From Lineus longissimus (taxonomy: Eukaryota > Nemertea > Pilidiophora > Heteronemertea > Lineidae): DNA of 64,000 nucleotides. The notes under the pieces were generated by a model, which was not told where the DNA came from, searched no databases, and was given only the letters and a program-made list of their open reading frames with translations. The stretch's first letter is position 1. Each line of letters starts with the position of its first letter. The translations under genes were made by a program, and so were the position numbers. Positions 1-13,800 of the stretch are shown piece by piece. The stretch is from the NCBI RefSeq assembly GCF_910592395.1, contig NC_088321.1, positions 10,914,001-10,978,000 on the forward strand. The letters are read 5' to 3'.

Positions 1-2155
1 ACATTATGTACATGTATTTATATACATAATTAATGCATAGTGATGAAATAAAGAATTAGCCCACCGTCTACTGAAAAGTAGCCTCATCTTACAGTGGGGC
101 ATAAAATCCAGACCGCCTCCTATAATTTGAAACTATTCAGACGGTCACAGCGTGAGCCCAATATGGCGGGGGAGGTACATGTAGTATGAAAGATCCTAGT
201 TTCCTCATGAACAACCTCATCGCCGGACTTCGTCCAGTCCGTGTGTATCCAGGTTTCGCGGCAGCGAGAGTGCGGTAAGGATCCCAGACCAGTCTGGATG
301 TTGACAGCCAAGAGCGGTGCAACCTGCTGCAGGTCAAACATTTCTTCCAACATCATTTTAGTGCACTCGCCAAATCAGGACATGGTACGTAGTTTGCCTC
401 ATCTGATGAAAGCAATAATTCCCTTACCGATGACTCGAGCTGCCTCATCAATCCAGTAAAGCTTTCATTGTCTAAACTGACTCCCGAGGCAGTCGTGAGT
501 GGAAGGAAGAGGCCTTACCATTGCACCAGGAGTGTAAAATCGTTAACCACACCACTTGCAGGCATTTGAGCCCAGTCGAGAATTCATTTCTGTATGAAAG
601 TTACTGGGTTTAAGGCCCATGATAAAGGATTTACGTCACCTACCGTTGATGCGCCCCTGGCTGTGTCGGCCTTCAGCCACCTGTTGTTGGTGTATATAGA
701 GCTCAGGCTGTGTGTAATCTCCGACGTACAGTCCTAGTTTCGCATGAGTGCAATACAATGCAGTGATCAAATCAATATCGAACTCTAGCGGGGACGTCTC
801 ATTCTGATTAAACCAGTGACCACGACGACAAAGCAATCTCATTTCTAAAGATAGTCCAACAGTAAGCCCTGTTAGGTTTCAAATCGAGTATTAAGGTGCC
901 CCTTAAAAGACACAAACACTCTAGTTTCGCCTTTATAAGGCCACTGTCGAATGATTTAATATTGTATTAGTGTTCCCAGGGCTCCTACTACAATTGATAA
1001 TTGAAAGACGGTTATCTGTGTAACACCAGGCCAAGTGTTGATGAAGAATGACCCCATCTAGCATAAAAAGAGGCAACGCAATGTCTGCTGACAAGGCTGA
1101 TGCAGGATCAGTTAACCGGTATACCTGAACCTCGACTAACCTTACAAACCTTGTATGTGATATTTACCTGTGACCCGCTTGATAATTAACCTTATCTCAT
1201 TGACATTGCCATAACTCACTGATATAACTGGAGATACAATGTATATATGATAAACCACTAATATTGGATGAAATATATACATGTGCTCAGTGTCATTGAA
1301 GTATACGTCTGTTTTCTGGACGTGACAGCAACATCACTTGGATTTTGGCGGAACGGAATGGAACAGGGCATTTTTTGTCAAAATCGGTCATCGCTTAAAT
1401 TTGACCTATGAGAATTTTTTAAAGCTAACTTTGAAAAAAAATGTACAATAACGATTATAATATATACAGTACCTACTTGTATAATTGTGACCCGCCATGA
1501 CGAAACAAGTCGTATGTCGCTCCGAGCTTGACAGGTTCAGACGGACTGGTTGTTCATTTCACTGTTTTCTGCCTTTTGTGACATCCGAGTACATCAATTT
1601 CTTCTATTATGTCCTGGTGTCATTGTAGGCTCATCTTCTGTGCGACATGCGACTCATTTTGTCGTGGTGGGTCAAAATTTGCCGTGGCAGGTAGGCCTAG
1701 TAATTTTTCTAAGTCCATATTACGGTTTATGCAGTAGGAGTGATGGTACCCAGAGAAACAGCCTATAATAACAACACGAGATGATCAGGTATGTATCTTA
1801 TAAACATGATAAATTCAAAGTGCAAAATGAAAATGAAAATAAATTTCCTTTCGACATCATGTATACCTACCCACCTACATTCATGGGAAAAAGTTTCAAC
1901 CTTATGCGCTCAAAAATTTGTACATTATGCATTAGGATAAGTTTCGACAATATGCGTTGATTTCGACATTATCGGTAGTTTTGGACATAGAAATGATGAA
2001 AGTTTGGAGTTTTATATATAAAGCTGTTAGTGTCGCGCCAATTTATCAATAAATCTGTTGTGCCTAATAATATCAATATACCATTTGAAAATTTGCCTGT
2101 ACGAAAATACCGTATCACTGGTAATATTTGGACACTGCATTATTTGACACAGAAG
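1..2155. other. Non-coding sequence, nothing recognised
   Basis: AT-rich with short broken frames on both strands. No domain, RNA gene or repeat boundary was recognised. It may belong to the 3' part or downstream flank of the ATPase gene. Confidence 0.5.
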
Positions 2156-2159
2156 TTAA

Positions 2160-4057
2160 AGGCCATAACTCCAGGTATTTTGCCATTTCCTGCTGTAAGG
2201 CGATTTCAAAAGTGCACCTAACAATTTATATAATACAGAAAACCCCATGCAATTTGCTCCATCCATTTTGAAGATATAGCCTCTCAGGTGTTTGACAACT
2301 GGATCACCTGATCAGGCTAGCAACTGGCTTGTTAGAGCCAGGCGGCGGGTTCACCAAAGTTGTGATGTAGATCAGGCTATTGCCCTATTTGGGAGGACAC
2401 GTATAAATTAATGCTCCTAAAATTGATATATGAAGCCTGTTTTTCATTGCCATTTTTAATGTTCAAGTATGAAAGCATACTTTTGCCCATGATAAATGAG
2501 TTTATTGTATTCCAAAAAATATTTTAATTAAATATTTTATTTTTTGGGAAAACCAGTTATATTTATTTTAGAAGTCAAATCTCACATCTAGAAAGTGTTA
2601 TTTGAGCTAATTCATGAAGTGGGGAAACAAAATCAATGCCAAAAAAAACATAGACCCCACAAATATGGTCCAATTAGGTTTTCTAGACAATTTAGGCAAA
2701 TTTATAGAACTTAATTAAATTTTCAAATTCGATTCTTTTTACAGAAAATTGCATCAAATACATCAATTTATACAATCCTTAAACTATCATAATGTATTTC
2801 TAATTCAAAGCTTCGATATACCTTGTAATAAAGTAAGGTAATACAGACAAATTTATACTATTTATAGTAAGAAATCCAACATCAGCCTGATCTATGTCAG
2901 TAAACCTGCCGCCTGATTTCACTTAGAAACCTAACCAAGGCTGTTAAATAACATGTAAAACAAAACAGTTAATTTACTGCAATCTGGACAGGCGCTTCAA
3001 TTTTGATCAAACTTGACGCAAGGACCCAACGCGCCGCGTAGTAGCAAAATATTGAAGCTGGCGAAACATTTATAACTGGGCACCGTGGCCTTGTCATGGC
3101 CTTATAGCGCGATTGTGGGGTTGTAACTATTTTGCTGTATATTGTCACGAGGAAAGAAAAACATGCGACCTAACGCCGACCTATTGATGTAACGTGATAA
3201 TTAGAAGGTATATAGTTCAGGAAATGTTAATAAATAATCATTCCATGTAGTCTTTTGAGCGCATTTTTAATTGTAAAAAATATATGCCTCCGTCACAGAG
3301 TCTCTGCAATGGTCATTTTTATCACAGTAGTCTCGCGCAGCCAGAAGTTCTTTACTTATTAGTCTGGTGCATGCCAGATTTTCTTCGTACGAGACGTTTT
3401 CCCGCACGATGTATGTGGGCAGAAGCAACACTGCGCAAGATGCTATTGAGCATACCTTCCTCATTGAGTTTTCCCAGAATGGTCCATATCGCGCGAAGCT
3501 CGGGACGCGTGGTTATTCTGTTGTAGGGTAGGTATCCCCCCCTCCAACTTCCACCCATACAAAAGTAAGCAATTTGTGGGAATGGAACAATGCCCTCACT
3601 GTGTATGGAGTCATAAGGATTTAAAGACATTATTGATTAGTTTACTTGCAAGTTATTTACATGTACAGACTTCATTGGATTATTCATTCACGTCTTCTTC
3701 TAATAAACATCTGTGCCTCAACAATAACAAAATTACCTCTTTTTCAATGCTTTCACCATTCAACACTTATTCTGGTCACATTTTCGCATTGCTACAATGA
3801 AAGACCTAATACTGAAACCCTCCCACTCAGAAACCACAAACGCCCACCCCTTCCTGCTACCTTAATACTTCTGAATTTAATGTGGAGCTTTAAGTCCAGT
3901 CTATGAGGATTTGTACAGTCCTACCAGAAAGTAAATATCCACCGTTTTTAAAAAAAATATCCTATTTCATCTCTGTGATATTTAAAAAAACGGTGGACAT
4001 TTACTTTCTGGTAGGACTGTACATGTCATGCAATCATAAAAGCAGGAGTCATGGCCT
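2160..4057. mobile_element. Kolobok-type DNA transposon, non-autonomous
   Basis: The ends are imperfect inverted repeats: AGGCCATAACTCC on the left and the complement of GGAGTCATGGCCT on the right. They are flanked by TTAA at 2156-2159 and 4058-4061, the target duplication typical of Kolobok (and piggyBac) elements. The first 225 bp and last 40 bp also occur in the Kolobok element at 27762-29150. No transposase is visible. The frames inside, such as 3352-3630 minus, are not recognised. A MITE is nested at 3916-4019. Confidence 0.75.
3916..4019. mobile_element. Tc1/mariner-type palindromic MITE
   Basis: A 104-bp near-perfect hairpin: CAGTCCTACCAGAAAGTAAA opposes its complement at the right end, with TA duplications at 3914-3915 and 4020-4021. 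The related Kolobok copy shows the uninterrupted sequence TGTACATGTCATGC near 27986, which is the empty site. Confidence 0.85.
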
Positions 4058-4061
4058 TTAA

Positions 4062-4791
4062 TTTTGACATAAATCTAATATTCTCAACCTATCTTAAGCA
4101 AAATTTAGAACGGTGTAAAGAAAGTTCAGGACTTATTATTCGCTAAATCTCATTGCCATAGACTGGATATGTTAGTATTTATTAACCCTTAAATTTATCA
4201 ATCCGATATATTGTCATTTAGACAGGTAAGAGACTAGCAAATAGGTCTTCAGCAAATAATTGTAGGCTAAATATATATATTGCACGTTGCACCTTTGTTG
4301 AGTGTACGAAATCATGTACGAATAGAGAACGAATAAAGAATACACCTTAAACTTTAAGTACGGTATATTTACCGGAGGGAGGTGGTGCATTGGTAAAAGT
4401 GTGTAAGTTTTTAGCAATATCTATCGTTCCGTCCGACACGAAAGTAACAACTTTCTGCTGGCGGGCTCTATTGGGTTAAAGCATCGATGTTTCTTATACT
4501 GTATAATGTAGAACCCCTCAAAAGCTGGACCAGACACGATTTACAAAGAATTCGGGTATAAACAGATTTGTCACAATTATTCAATGAAGTATAAAAACAA
4601 AGGTGTCGGACGGAATCCACTTTTTTAAACTCACCCAAAATACCATTAGCCATTTTGTAACCAACATGGAAATTGAATTGGCTGCAATTGTTAAGATTTG
4701 CAACAGTAATCTGCCTCGCTCTTGGGCGGCTCTATCAAAATCACATTGCAACGAGGTTGGTTTCGTTCCATAAATTACCACTGGTCCTCAC
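4062..4791. other. ATPase 3' intron or flank, last exon not located
   Basis: Stretch downstream of the last secure exon. It contains only short frames on the minus strand; two with some hydrophobic content (4417-4214 and 4781-4581) were considered as terminal exons and could not be joined in phase. Confidence 0.5.
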
Positions 4792-4880
4792 CTTTAGAAA
4801 TTTGATGACGAACCAGGGCGGATAGATGGCTATGCTGGCTACTATCACAAACATGATCCCCACGGTTAAGCTGTAGATTT
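4792..4880 (-). CDS. P5B ATPase exon 19 (M9-M10), last exon found
   Basis: 89 nt, phase 1 to 0, encoding a hydrophobic [20 protein letters not shown] segment with a GTGAGG donor, so at least one more exon follows. A frame at 4417-4214 has YLKFKVYSLF and some hydrophobic content, but no convincing acceptor. Another at 4736-4581 has the wrong phase. The true last exon may be outside the window. Confidence 0.85.
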
Positions 4881-7800
4881 CTGCAACGAAAAAGAAAGTG
4901 ACAATATCAAATGTATTTGTCGATTTCAGACGGACATCTTAGAGGACAAGATGGGTGAGAGAATCTGCTCTCTTTAACTAGGGACAACATGGGCGTGGGA
5001 TTTAGGTGTGACCAGGAGGATAATGTGTCTTGTTGCAACCATGTACGGCCTCATGATGAGTTTTGAAAAGTGTGACGAGGTGTAGTTGCACTGTACCCGA
5101 AAGACGCATATAAAGCCTCCTTTCCGAACCAAGCCGACGTACTAGAGGTTTTGGACACGGATTTTTCGAAGTTAAGATAGGCTAACAGTTACATTCCTTT
5201 CCAGTGAATTGTTTATTGCAGTTTAAAGACTTCTCAATTGTCTTGTTTTGGAGTAATCACGGCCCCCTTCCGGCCTGCTGGAAGCCCTTTTTGCATGAAA
5301 GACCAACATATTTCATGTCAAAGTTGTCCCTTTAAAACACCATGGGGGAGCGACCTACTAAATAGATAAAAGGAACTATTATGCGCATGACGGCTCAGTG
5401 GACATTTCCGGTAAATATGGTTTCTCTCACATTCAGCCGGGATATTCAGATGTGGTTCGCCGAATATTTGAGGAAAGCGCATTTTCTCCAAGGAGGAACG
5501 CGGAATTGCGTCATTAAATCGACTTATGAGGCACTATTTAATCCCAACCCCAATCTCTTATTGCCAGGGCCCGGTTGTTAGAAAGCATGTTGGCTCTTAA
5601 CATCATGCTGACATGTCGTTTCATGTACATCAATGCACATGTAACAACATGTCAACATGATGTTATGAGCGGAAATGTTTTCCAACCACCGGGCCCAGGC
5701 ACTAAGGCTCGGTTGTTCAGGACCAGTCATAGTCACGGCTAACCTGGCGTTTATAATCAACTTCACTGAATGAGATAGGGAGTTTCCGCAAATCTCACGA
5801 ATTACAAATTACAACGTATTGCTATCCGACAAAGAGACCACAAGATCATTGGTTTCTAAGCTGATCAACATCCGTTACCTGGAGAAGGGTCACTCGGGAT
5901 CCAAAGTTCTTTCACCTATCCACTGCAATTTTTTTAGACGCAGCGAGTTTTGAATTCGTGGTGACGAACTGGCCGAGTCGTAACGAATTAGTTTACATTG
6001 CCACAGCGTCCGTTTTTCAAAAAAACCGGAACTGGACGAAAGTATTAACTTCTGTTACATAACACCAGGTACAGCTGACTACAAAATGGAACGCGAGTTC
6101 CTTTGTAATTATAAGTTCGTAATACATATTCGTGAGATTTGCAGAAACTCGGTAAATGTCAAGTTAAAGTAAACGCTGAGGCAGAGAAGGACCTTGTTTT
6201 GAACAACTGGGCACAGGCGTCAAGAAGACATCAGTATTTCCCCCTAATTTAACCAGTCATGCAAGGGCGATAACCAAACGGCGAGTTGAGCGACAGCCGC
6301 TCCATTCGACTAGATGCCAGGGGATGCCACAGACCTAAATCCAATTTCATGGAGAGAGCTGGAAGAGTCGAATCGGCGGCTGTGAAGGGCTCGTCGAATT
6401 GACGCCAACAACGGAATATGATGGAACGAAAATCTGCTTAATTATCGCCAAAATCTTTCCAATTTGAAGCAGTGGTAACGGGCGATGTTGCTGGACCCGA
6501 CACTAACGAAAATAATGTTCATAGGGCAGCTTTGGCAGGCATTTATCATGTGAACTCTTGAAGAACTGTATATACGAATACTTTGTGCCAAATGACGGAT
6601 GTATGTCTCTGGCGCCCTCTTCACATTTATCATCATCTCCCACTCGTCCTCTCTTGAGCTGGAAAACTTCTGTTCGACTGTTTAGGCCTGATTGGAAACA
6701 TAGTATTATGTTTTGTCATAAAGGGTGATTGCCAGCCACAGGCAGTATGGGGATTCATGACCGACTGTCAACTCGCAGATCAAATCAAAAGCAACCTTGA
6801 CCTCTGATCCCAGCCACCAGGTGGGTGCATACTAATCCTTCCGAATCGTAATGAATATGCATTCACTTACTGTTTTGGAACATATTCTGCCGGTAGGGAG
6901 CGCCTTGTGGGAAGGCCATGAGAGCCGCAATGAAGGCCATGCTGAGAGCATTCATTATAAGGGTATTCTCGTGGGAGATTACGTCATCGCTTTCAGGGTC
7001 CCAGGGTACGAACCTATAAAAACAGTTCACTGTTTGGAAAGAACTTACTCAAAACAAAAATCAAACACGGCCCTCTTACGGATAACATTTTTCCAAAGAT
7101 GTCGTCATTGCTGTACGCTGTTTTGGCGTGAATGACCGTAGTGACACCTATCTGCCAATTGTTTAAACTTAGCAAAGCCTACCCGACCCTTGCCTATGGT
7201 CTCTCAACACAGGGTGGCCCAAAAAACCCGGAAGACCATACTTTCAACAATCGGAGACCCAAAACATGCAGCAGTACACAGCCAACATTTTGTAAATAAA
7301 ATAAACATGAATTTTATACAACATTTTTAGCAAGATTTTATATGAAATCAATAAGACATAAATGTTATATAAACTTTTGATATACGTAGATTTCATCTTA
7401 AAATAAACATTAACAATTTTATATAAAGTTTCTGATAAACATGTATGATCCATATAGAAGTTTTTAAATAGAAAAGAGCTCTTATTAATTTTGAATAAAA
7501 TCTATATAATTTTTTTCTATATATATAATTCATAACATATTTTTCATATAGATTTTACATAGCCAAATTTTATATATAGTTTTTATAAAGTTTTTTGGTA
7601 AAATTTATATAAAATTAGACTAATATAAATTTCCTACAAGAAAATATTGCGTACATGTGTATCCATGTCAGGGATGGATAATCATAGAGATACCTTGCAT
7701 CAGTTCAGTACAGTTTTAGCTCCAGAGTCTGTTTTGTGAAGCCAAGTCGGGATTGATTTGAGCCGAAGGAGGAACTGATACAAATTTACTCCCGACTTTG

Positions 7801-10800
7801 ATTAAAGGAAACCTGTCACGAAACGCTCATAAAAATGGAATGTTTTGAACGGCCCGCTTAAAACCTAAGGCGGGTGTAACCTTCCTTTGATAAATCTTAG
7901 CAGTTTCGAGTTCCCCTCAGGTAATTGATTATATGAGCTGGGCATCTGGGTAACATTGCATAACGTTGCATGACATTACTGACTCCAGTAATCGAACTGC
8001 ATACCTGCATGAAGTAATCACCAATTTACTTATTCTTACTACGTTCTGCCAGTGTAAATAAATATTTCGTGCTACGACTGAAACTCTTTAAAACTCCTGA
8101 ACCGAATCGAGATATCTTGGTCTCGCTGTTTCTTCCACAAACTAGATTCCCCATCATCCAACCTGGTGGTGAAAGTTCGGTCGTCCGATTGTCTTTAGCT
8201 ACCCACTTAATTCCGTGAATTCTATGTTTGACGTCTCCATGACATTACAACAATGTGATGCCGCCTTAAATATTGTTAAGTTGCTACTTTGCTCTACTTA
8301 CCACGGTTGCCAATGAAGCCATGTCCATAGCAACGTGAAACTACACACTTGTATGAAAGTGTATGATAGTAGAGACAGCATGGGGGTGAGGGTGAACAAA
8401 ATCTGTGGTGGTTGCCTAGCGACCAGGCCTTCATAAGCTCCAGTATTCGGGACTAAAACAAAAGTATATTAAAAATAATTAAAGGACATTTATGAATATA
8501 CTGTGTCGATTCTCTTAAGCCGGTTTAGTCACGTCTGTATTACAGACGCCCCCAACCGGCTATGCAGCGTCGACACAGTATCTCCTTATACAAACTGAAA
8601 GGCGTCTTAGTTTAAATTATCATAAAGGAATAAACATAAAGGTAAGGTAACACCAGCAAATATGAGGTAAAATCAATCTTCTAGCTCCAAATGACGATGT
8701 TGACTTTCTCCAATGAACGGCTTTTTGGGGGAGGAGGAGGGGATTCGATCCGTTTTGTAGTTTTTACTCATTCCTCAAAGGCATGGAGACAACAATACGG
8801 CCAAGTCTTTAGTTTGACACCCTGTATAACTTTATCACTGGCCGTTATACTCACAAGACATGATAGGCAGGATAACTAAGGCAAGATCAGTCCATAGATA
8901 CTGCTCGTCAGTAAGATCAGATGATATCTGCAAGAGGTCATTATCATATAGGGGTGTCCAAAAAGACGTCACGCTTTTTTACTCTAATTGTTAAGGGAGT
9001 GAGCACTGATTAATACACACCCATAACATTACAATAGAGTGTGCTATAGTAACGAGAATAATCTCCCGCAGGACTGGTTTAGCAGTACTCGAGAAGATTT
9101 ACCTTGTGGGCAAAAACCCAGCGCCCTGTACCTTTTTGCAAGGCTACATCATCTCAAGCTCAGTATTTTTTTTGATTCAGTGCAAATTTATGGCAAAATT
9201 ACAATGAGAGGTCAATATACGCTATGTCCAACTATCACAACAATACTCTCGTCCAGATAAAATGTTATCCCACAATTCAGAGCACTGTATCTCAAAATTC
9301 ACCCAATCAAACCTAACGAAAATTCATATGTTTCGTGATCTATATTTCCCACATAGTGAATGTGAATTTTGATAATGCCATGGGTGTGTCTGATCAATTC
9401 AATTCAATTCAATTCAATTCAATTCATTTATTCTCCACTCATTTAAAAGTACAGAGAAAAATAACATAAACAATTACAATAGTGGCAGACGTTACAACAG
9501 AGTCGATCAAGGGTTGACAGGTAAAGGTTGAGATAGAAGGTTAACTGCATTAAACTGTCAACGGCACGCTGAAAGGAAATTCGCCAGTTTTACAAATATT
9601 TTACGTTGGAAGAAAATTTTCAATTTGGTGATGTTTGGTTTAGAGCAAAATGCTTTGCCAGGCAATCTTTTCTAATTTCTGTAACTGCATTGCATTCAGG
9701 CAATAAATGATACTCGTCACCTACTCGTGAAATAAAGGAAGTGTCGGTCAAAATGTCAGCATCATTGCCTGAGAGTCAATCACCTATGCAAATTACACTG
9801 AGCGTTGAATTAGTGCACCATCCTGCTTTCATACTGTCCTATGCGTCTTCTACCGTGCACCAGCTGATAACAAAAATGTTTCAGACTACGACCTTTGTCT
9901 GTCCAAAAATCGTATCAAAATTTCGGTGCTCCAAGACACTTAATTGACAGGTATCACCTTGGACACCTGCAGGACCATTTTTGACATTGCAATTGTTGAC
10001 AAGGTAATCTTAATTGGCAATTAGCAATTTTCAAATTCAATCACAAATTTCAAATTTTTAACGAACGGCGTAGGCCTTTGAGACGTAACGTGAATTACAT
10101 TGTCGTCGCAGTAGCAGGCCGCAAGCAAAGCCTCACTCTAGTTCAGTGGGGATTAAAATCGGAATAGCATGATGATTTTTAAATGTATGTGTTATATATT
10201 TGGGTGACGGTAATTGTTACTGTAGAATGAAAGGTGACAGGGCAGGCGAACGCTAAATGTGCGCATTGGCAACATTCATCAATGATTAACCCATAAAGTG
10301 GAAAAATTCAGTTTAAATACCAAATCCTCCGGAGTCACCTGCTTCAAAAGACTGACTGCGACAAAAAATAAAAATGTTACATGGAATGTTAAGAACGGCC
10401 GAGCATGCAATTACATTAACTCCATGACAGTGCATAAATAACTAAGCTAAGGGAGGGGAGGGCACTAGAAGTCACCCAAAATTGTGTTATTCACCATGGC
10501 CTTGTTATAGGGTTTTATTTCCGGTGATTGGATTGAATACTCTTTTCAGGACTTTGAATCAGCGCCGCGATTGGCAGAAATTTGAAATAAATGCTTGGAT
10601 TCTGTATCCCGTTACGCATGCGCAAGAATGAGTAAAGGAGTAGATTCTGCCATGCGCATGCGTAACCAGATATGACTTCTGCCGATTAATAGGGTCACGC
10701 TCAACAGGTTTCCCGAAAGTGCGTGATGCCAGGTTGCTCTCTCAATTGTAAATGACACCCATTTCAAAATGCGTTGAAGGCCTTTTTGAAGAATGAGCAA

Positions 10801-13800
10801 TTGGGGCTGTAAACCACTGGAAAGGCCGTGATCTCCTCTTTCTTTGATCCCCTCATTTTTTAAATGAATACAAGTCAGTAATTAGCGCAGAATTCGCTTC
10901 AAGCACTTGTGGCCACCCCAAACTGAAAATTTCAGACCCTCAAATCACTAAAACCGCGATTTTTATGAAAGTTTCTTATAGGTAAATTGAAATATACCGG
11001 TTTTCACGTGAAGCACCACAGCTAATGCTCGATAAAAACGCGATAAAAATGACTTAGTTAGCCCTTTTTCGAAATATTTTGATTTTTTTTCAGAACGGGA
11101 AAAAAAGCACAAAACTGGACAGTGCAACAGCTGACTACCCGGCCGACACACACTCCAATCGAGTGACGCCTACGCTGCCATCATCACGATAATGTGTTCA
11201 TTCTTTATACCAATCTATTGACCAGGGTACCAGGTTTCAGAAACTCCGCATTACTTGTCCGAACTCGTACAGGTGCTATAGTTCAGTGCTAGATATACTG
11301 TGGTTTCACTTTTATAACATAGCGACCTTCATTGATCTGAAGTATAAATTCTCCCAACTTGTAGCGGTAATTCTTTTCATGTATTGCATAGGCCCTCTTA
11401 TAATGGATAACTGAGGCATTCAGATGACCGTGCACGGTATTCATTCATTCTTAAATCATTATGACACCAGACAAATTGGTTTTAGGTCATTGAAATATGG
11501 CAATAGGACACTTTTCCGTCTACGAACATGAACATAGGCCAAGTAGAACTTTATTTTCGTTTGGTTCTGTATTTTATTACATATACTGTACATGTACTTC
11601 TGAAAAAATTACTTACAAGGTCAAACATTCCTCCGTTTGCTACCGGAAAAATGAGAAATAAAAACCAATCAATTACTTAAATTCAAATTCATCATCCGTA
11701 GCAGGTGGCTCGTCAAAAAACTCTAGATCGTCATCATTTGGCTCTTCTCCCTCTACTTGAACAAAATCATTTAGGCCTACAACTTGTTGTTCACCCGTGA
11801 GTCCTGCTACAGCAAATGCATGTTCTGCTGAATGAGGGTCTACCTCATCCCAGGCACGGCTTATGATCTGCAAAAAAATTAACAATGAAATCCGTTGGGA
11901 TACACCATCATCATCAGTGTTTAAAGACTTTCCACTGTTTCCAATATTTTCTGACCAGCGTCTTAAACGGCCTCATGACTACTAAATCTAATGGCTGCAC
12001 CAGGGAAGTGCAGCCTGCTGGGATGTAGTCTAATAGGAGGCCATGGTTAATCACTGGGATACTGAATGCTTCACTTAGGTGTGCACGAAATCTGTCCACA
12101 ATCAACATTTTGGAACCAATAGCATCCTGTAGATCCCCGACATTTGGAAATAGCACACGATCTTGCCAGTCTATTAACACTTCATTGTTCACCCAACCAG
12201 TGCGAGAACTGGAAAAAACAGCGTTTTCTGGTAGTTCATTGTTTTCATGCAATGCTCTAATTTGTCGGACAAATCCAGGCTCCCGAAAGGTCACATGCGC
12301 TGGAAGTTTTTCCCCATTGCTACCGATTGCTAGGGACACTGAACAGCCAAGCGTGTGGTTGCCCAAAGATGTTTTCACATCGATCTGCCGTGCACCCCTG
12401 GCACTGTAAGTGTAGAGAGGGGGAAAGTCTAACTGTACGAATGTCTGATTCATGTTAACCATTTGTTGCACATTGAATTCTCTGACTGAATTTCGCACAC
12501 GACCAATGAATTCCTGTACACGTTGCGGAGCATCGTCTGGTATCGTAGTCGAGTTCTTTGTCCGTTTTCGATGGGATAATCCTTTGCGTTTTTTGAAATT
12601 GTTAACCCACCCATTTGATGCATGGAAATGTGCTCTTTCCGCTCTTGAAGCTTCCAGTTGATTTCGTTCATTTTCAGGGAGTTCTGCCCAATAGTAATCG
12701 AATTCTTCGATGCCATAATCATGGATATCAGCAAGCGAGACAGGCAATCCTCTTCCTCTCGTGTTCTGAACTCGTCCTAGGACGCGGTTTTCAACTGTCG
12801 GCCACAAACCACCATGGCCCTCTCTCACTCTTCTGCGTTGACCCCGGTTCTGGTCGTCCTGCTCAACAATCCATTCCTCATTATTCAACCAAGTGCGGAA
12901 CGTCTGGTATGGGATGTGATTATTTCGTGCATACTCTGCCGCATCAAGAACCCTCCCCTGTTGATGTAACCCATGGAAGTCCAGCAGGCGACGGACCTTT
13001 TCCGCAATGGAATAACTCTGGCGTCGACGGGGAACACGTTTGTCTGCAAATGCATTTTCTTGATCATTGTTGTCGGGCATACCATTTGCGGCTACATCAG
13101 CTTCATCGTCTTCACCTTGATGCATGGCTGTCACCAGGATCAGCAAGGATAAGGCAGCGATTTTCAACATGTTTAGTGTTCTGTGTTAGATGAGTTCTGA
13201 GGAACATGTGGTGCCAATGCACCTGCTTTTATCTTGTTTGAATTTTTTGATTATGTAATCATAAAGCGTACATGACAGACGTTTTTTTAGGTTAACTTCA
13301 CAAGAAGTTCCGCTTCATGCACACGTTGATAAAAACCACCAGTATTACGACTGATTAATGTTGGAATAACTGGACATTTAACATGTTTAAAACAATCAAA
13401 TAAGGTTATGAGGGGACATCAGCAAAAGTTGAAAAGATGTGGAAATAAACATGTCAGCGGTATGAAACGCATTCCAAAATAGCCTTTGCCTTTGGTAATA
13501 AGGTTTCAGAGTAATGAAGAAAGAAGGGTCATGATTGAAATGGATTCACTATGAGGACTATTCAATAATGGGTCAATGTGTACCTCTGCTGGCATTCATT
13601 TCATTGCCCTGATGTGATTACACATGTTGTAATGCCTATGAAAACTGATCAGTTGGGAGAATTTATACTTCAGACCAGTCAAGGTCACTATGTTATAAAA
13701 GTGAAACCACACTAGTCAGCAGGAAATCCAACATTGTTTAGGATCTATGGTTAGAGGTTGCAAGGCGGATGAATCCACGGAAAATCTTTAAAGCTACATA

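Larger units (their letters stand above)
11298..13712 (-). mobile_element. Tigger/pogo transposon 1
   Basis: Long inverted ends of roughly 60 bp or more, starting CTGTGGTTTCACTTTTATAA on the left and complemented on the right, with TA duplications at 11296-11297 and 13713-13714. The element carries a CENP-B/Tigger-family transposase on the minus strand. It is inserted in an ATPase intron, in the same transcriptional direction. Confidence 0.9.

Noticed and set aside
3352-3630. Minus-strand 92-codon frame as a gene
   Set aside because: It lies wholly inside the non-autonomous Kolobok element, overlaps other frames and has no recognisable motif.
4581-4781. Minus-strand frame with hydrophobic ILTIAANSISMLV as the last ATPase exon
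   Set aside because: The only acceptor-like site gives the wrong phase for exon 19 and the residues match the family C-terminus poorly.
7244-7453. Minus-strand Tyr/Ile/Leu-rich frame as a membrane peptide
   Set aside because: Explained by the AT-rich low-complexity sequence.
12615-13193. Plus-strand 192-codon frame
   Set aside because: It is the reverse-strand shadow of the Tigger transposase, which has clear family motifs on the minus strand.
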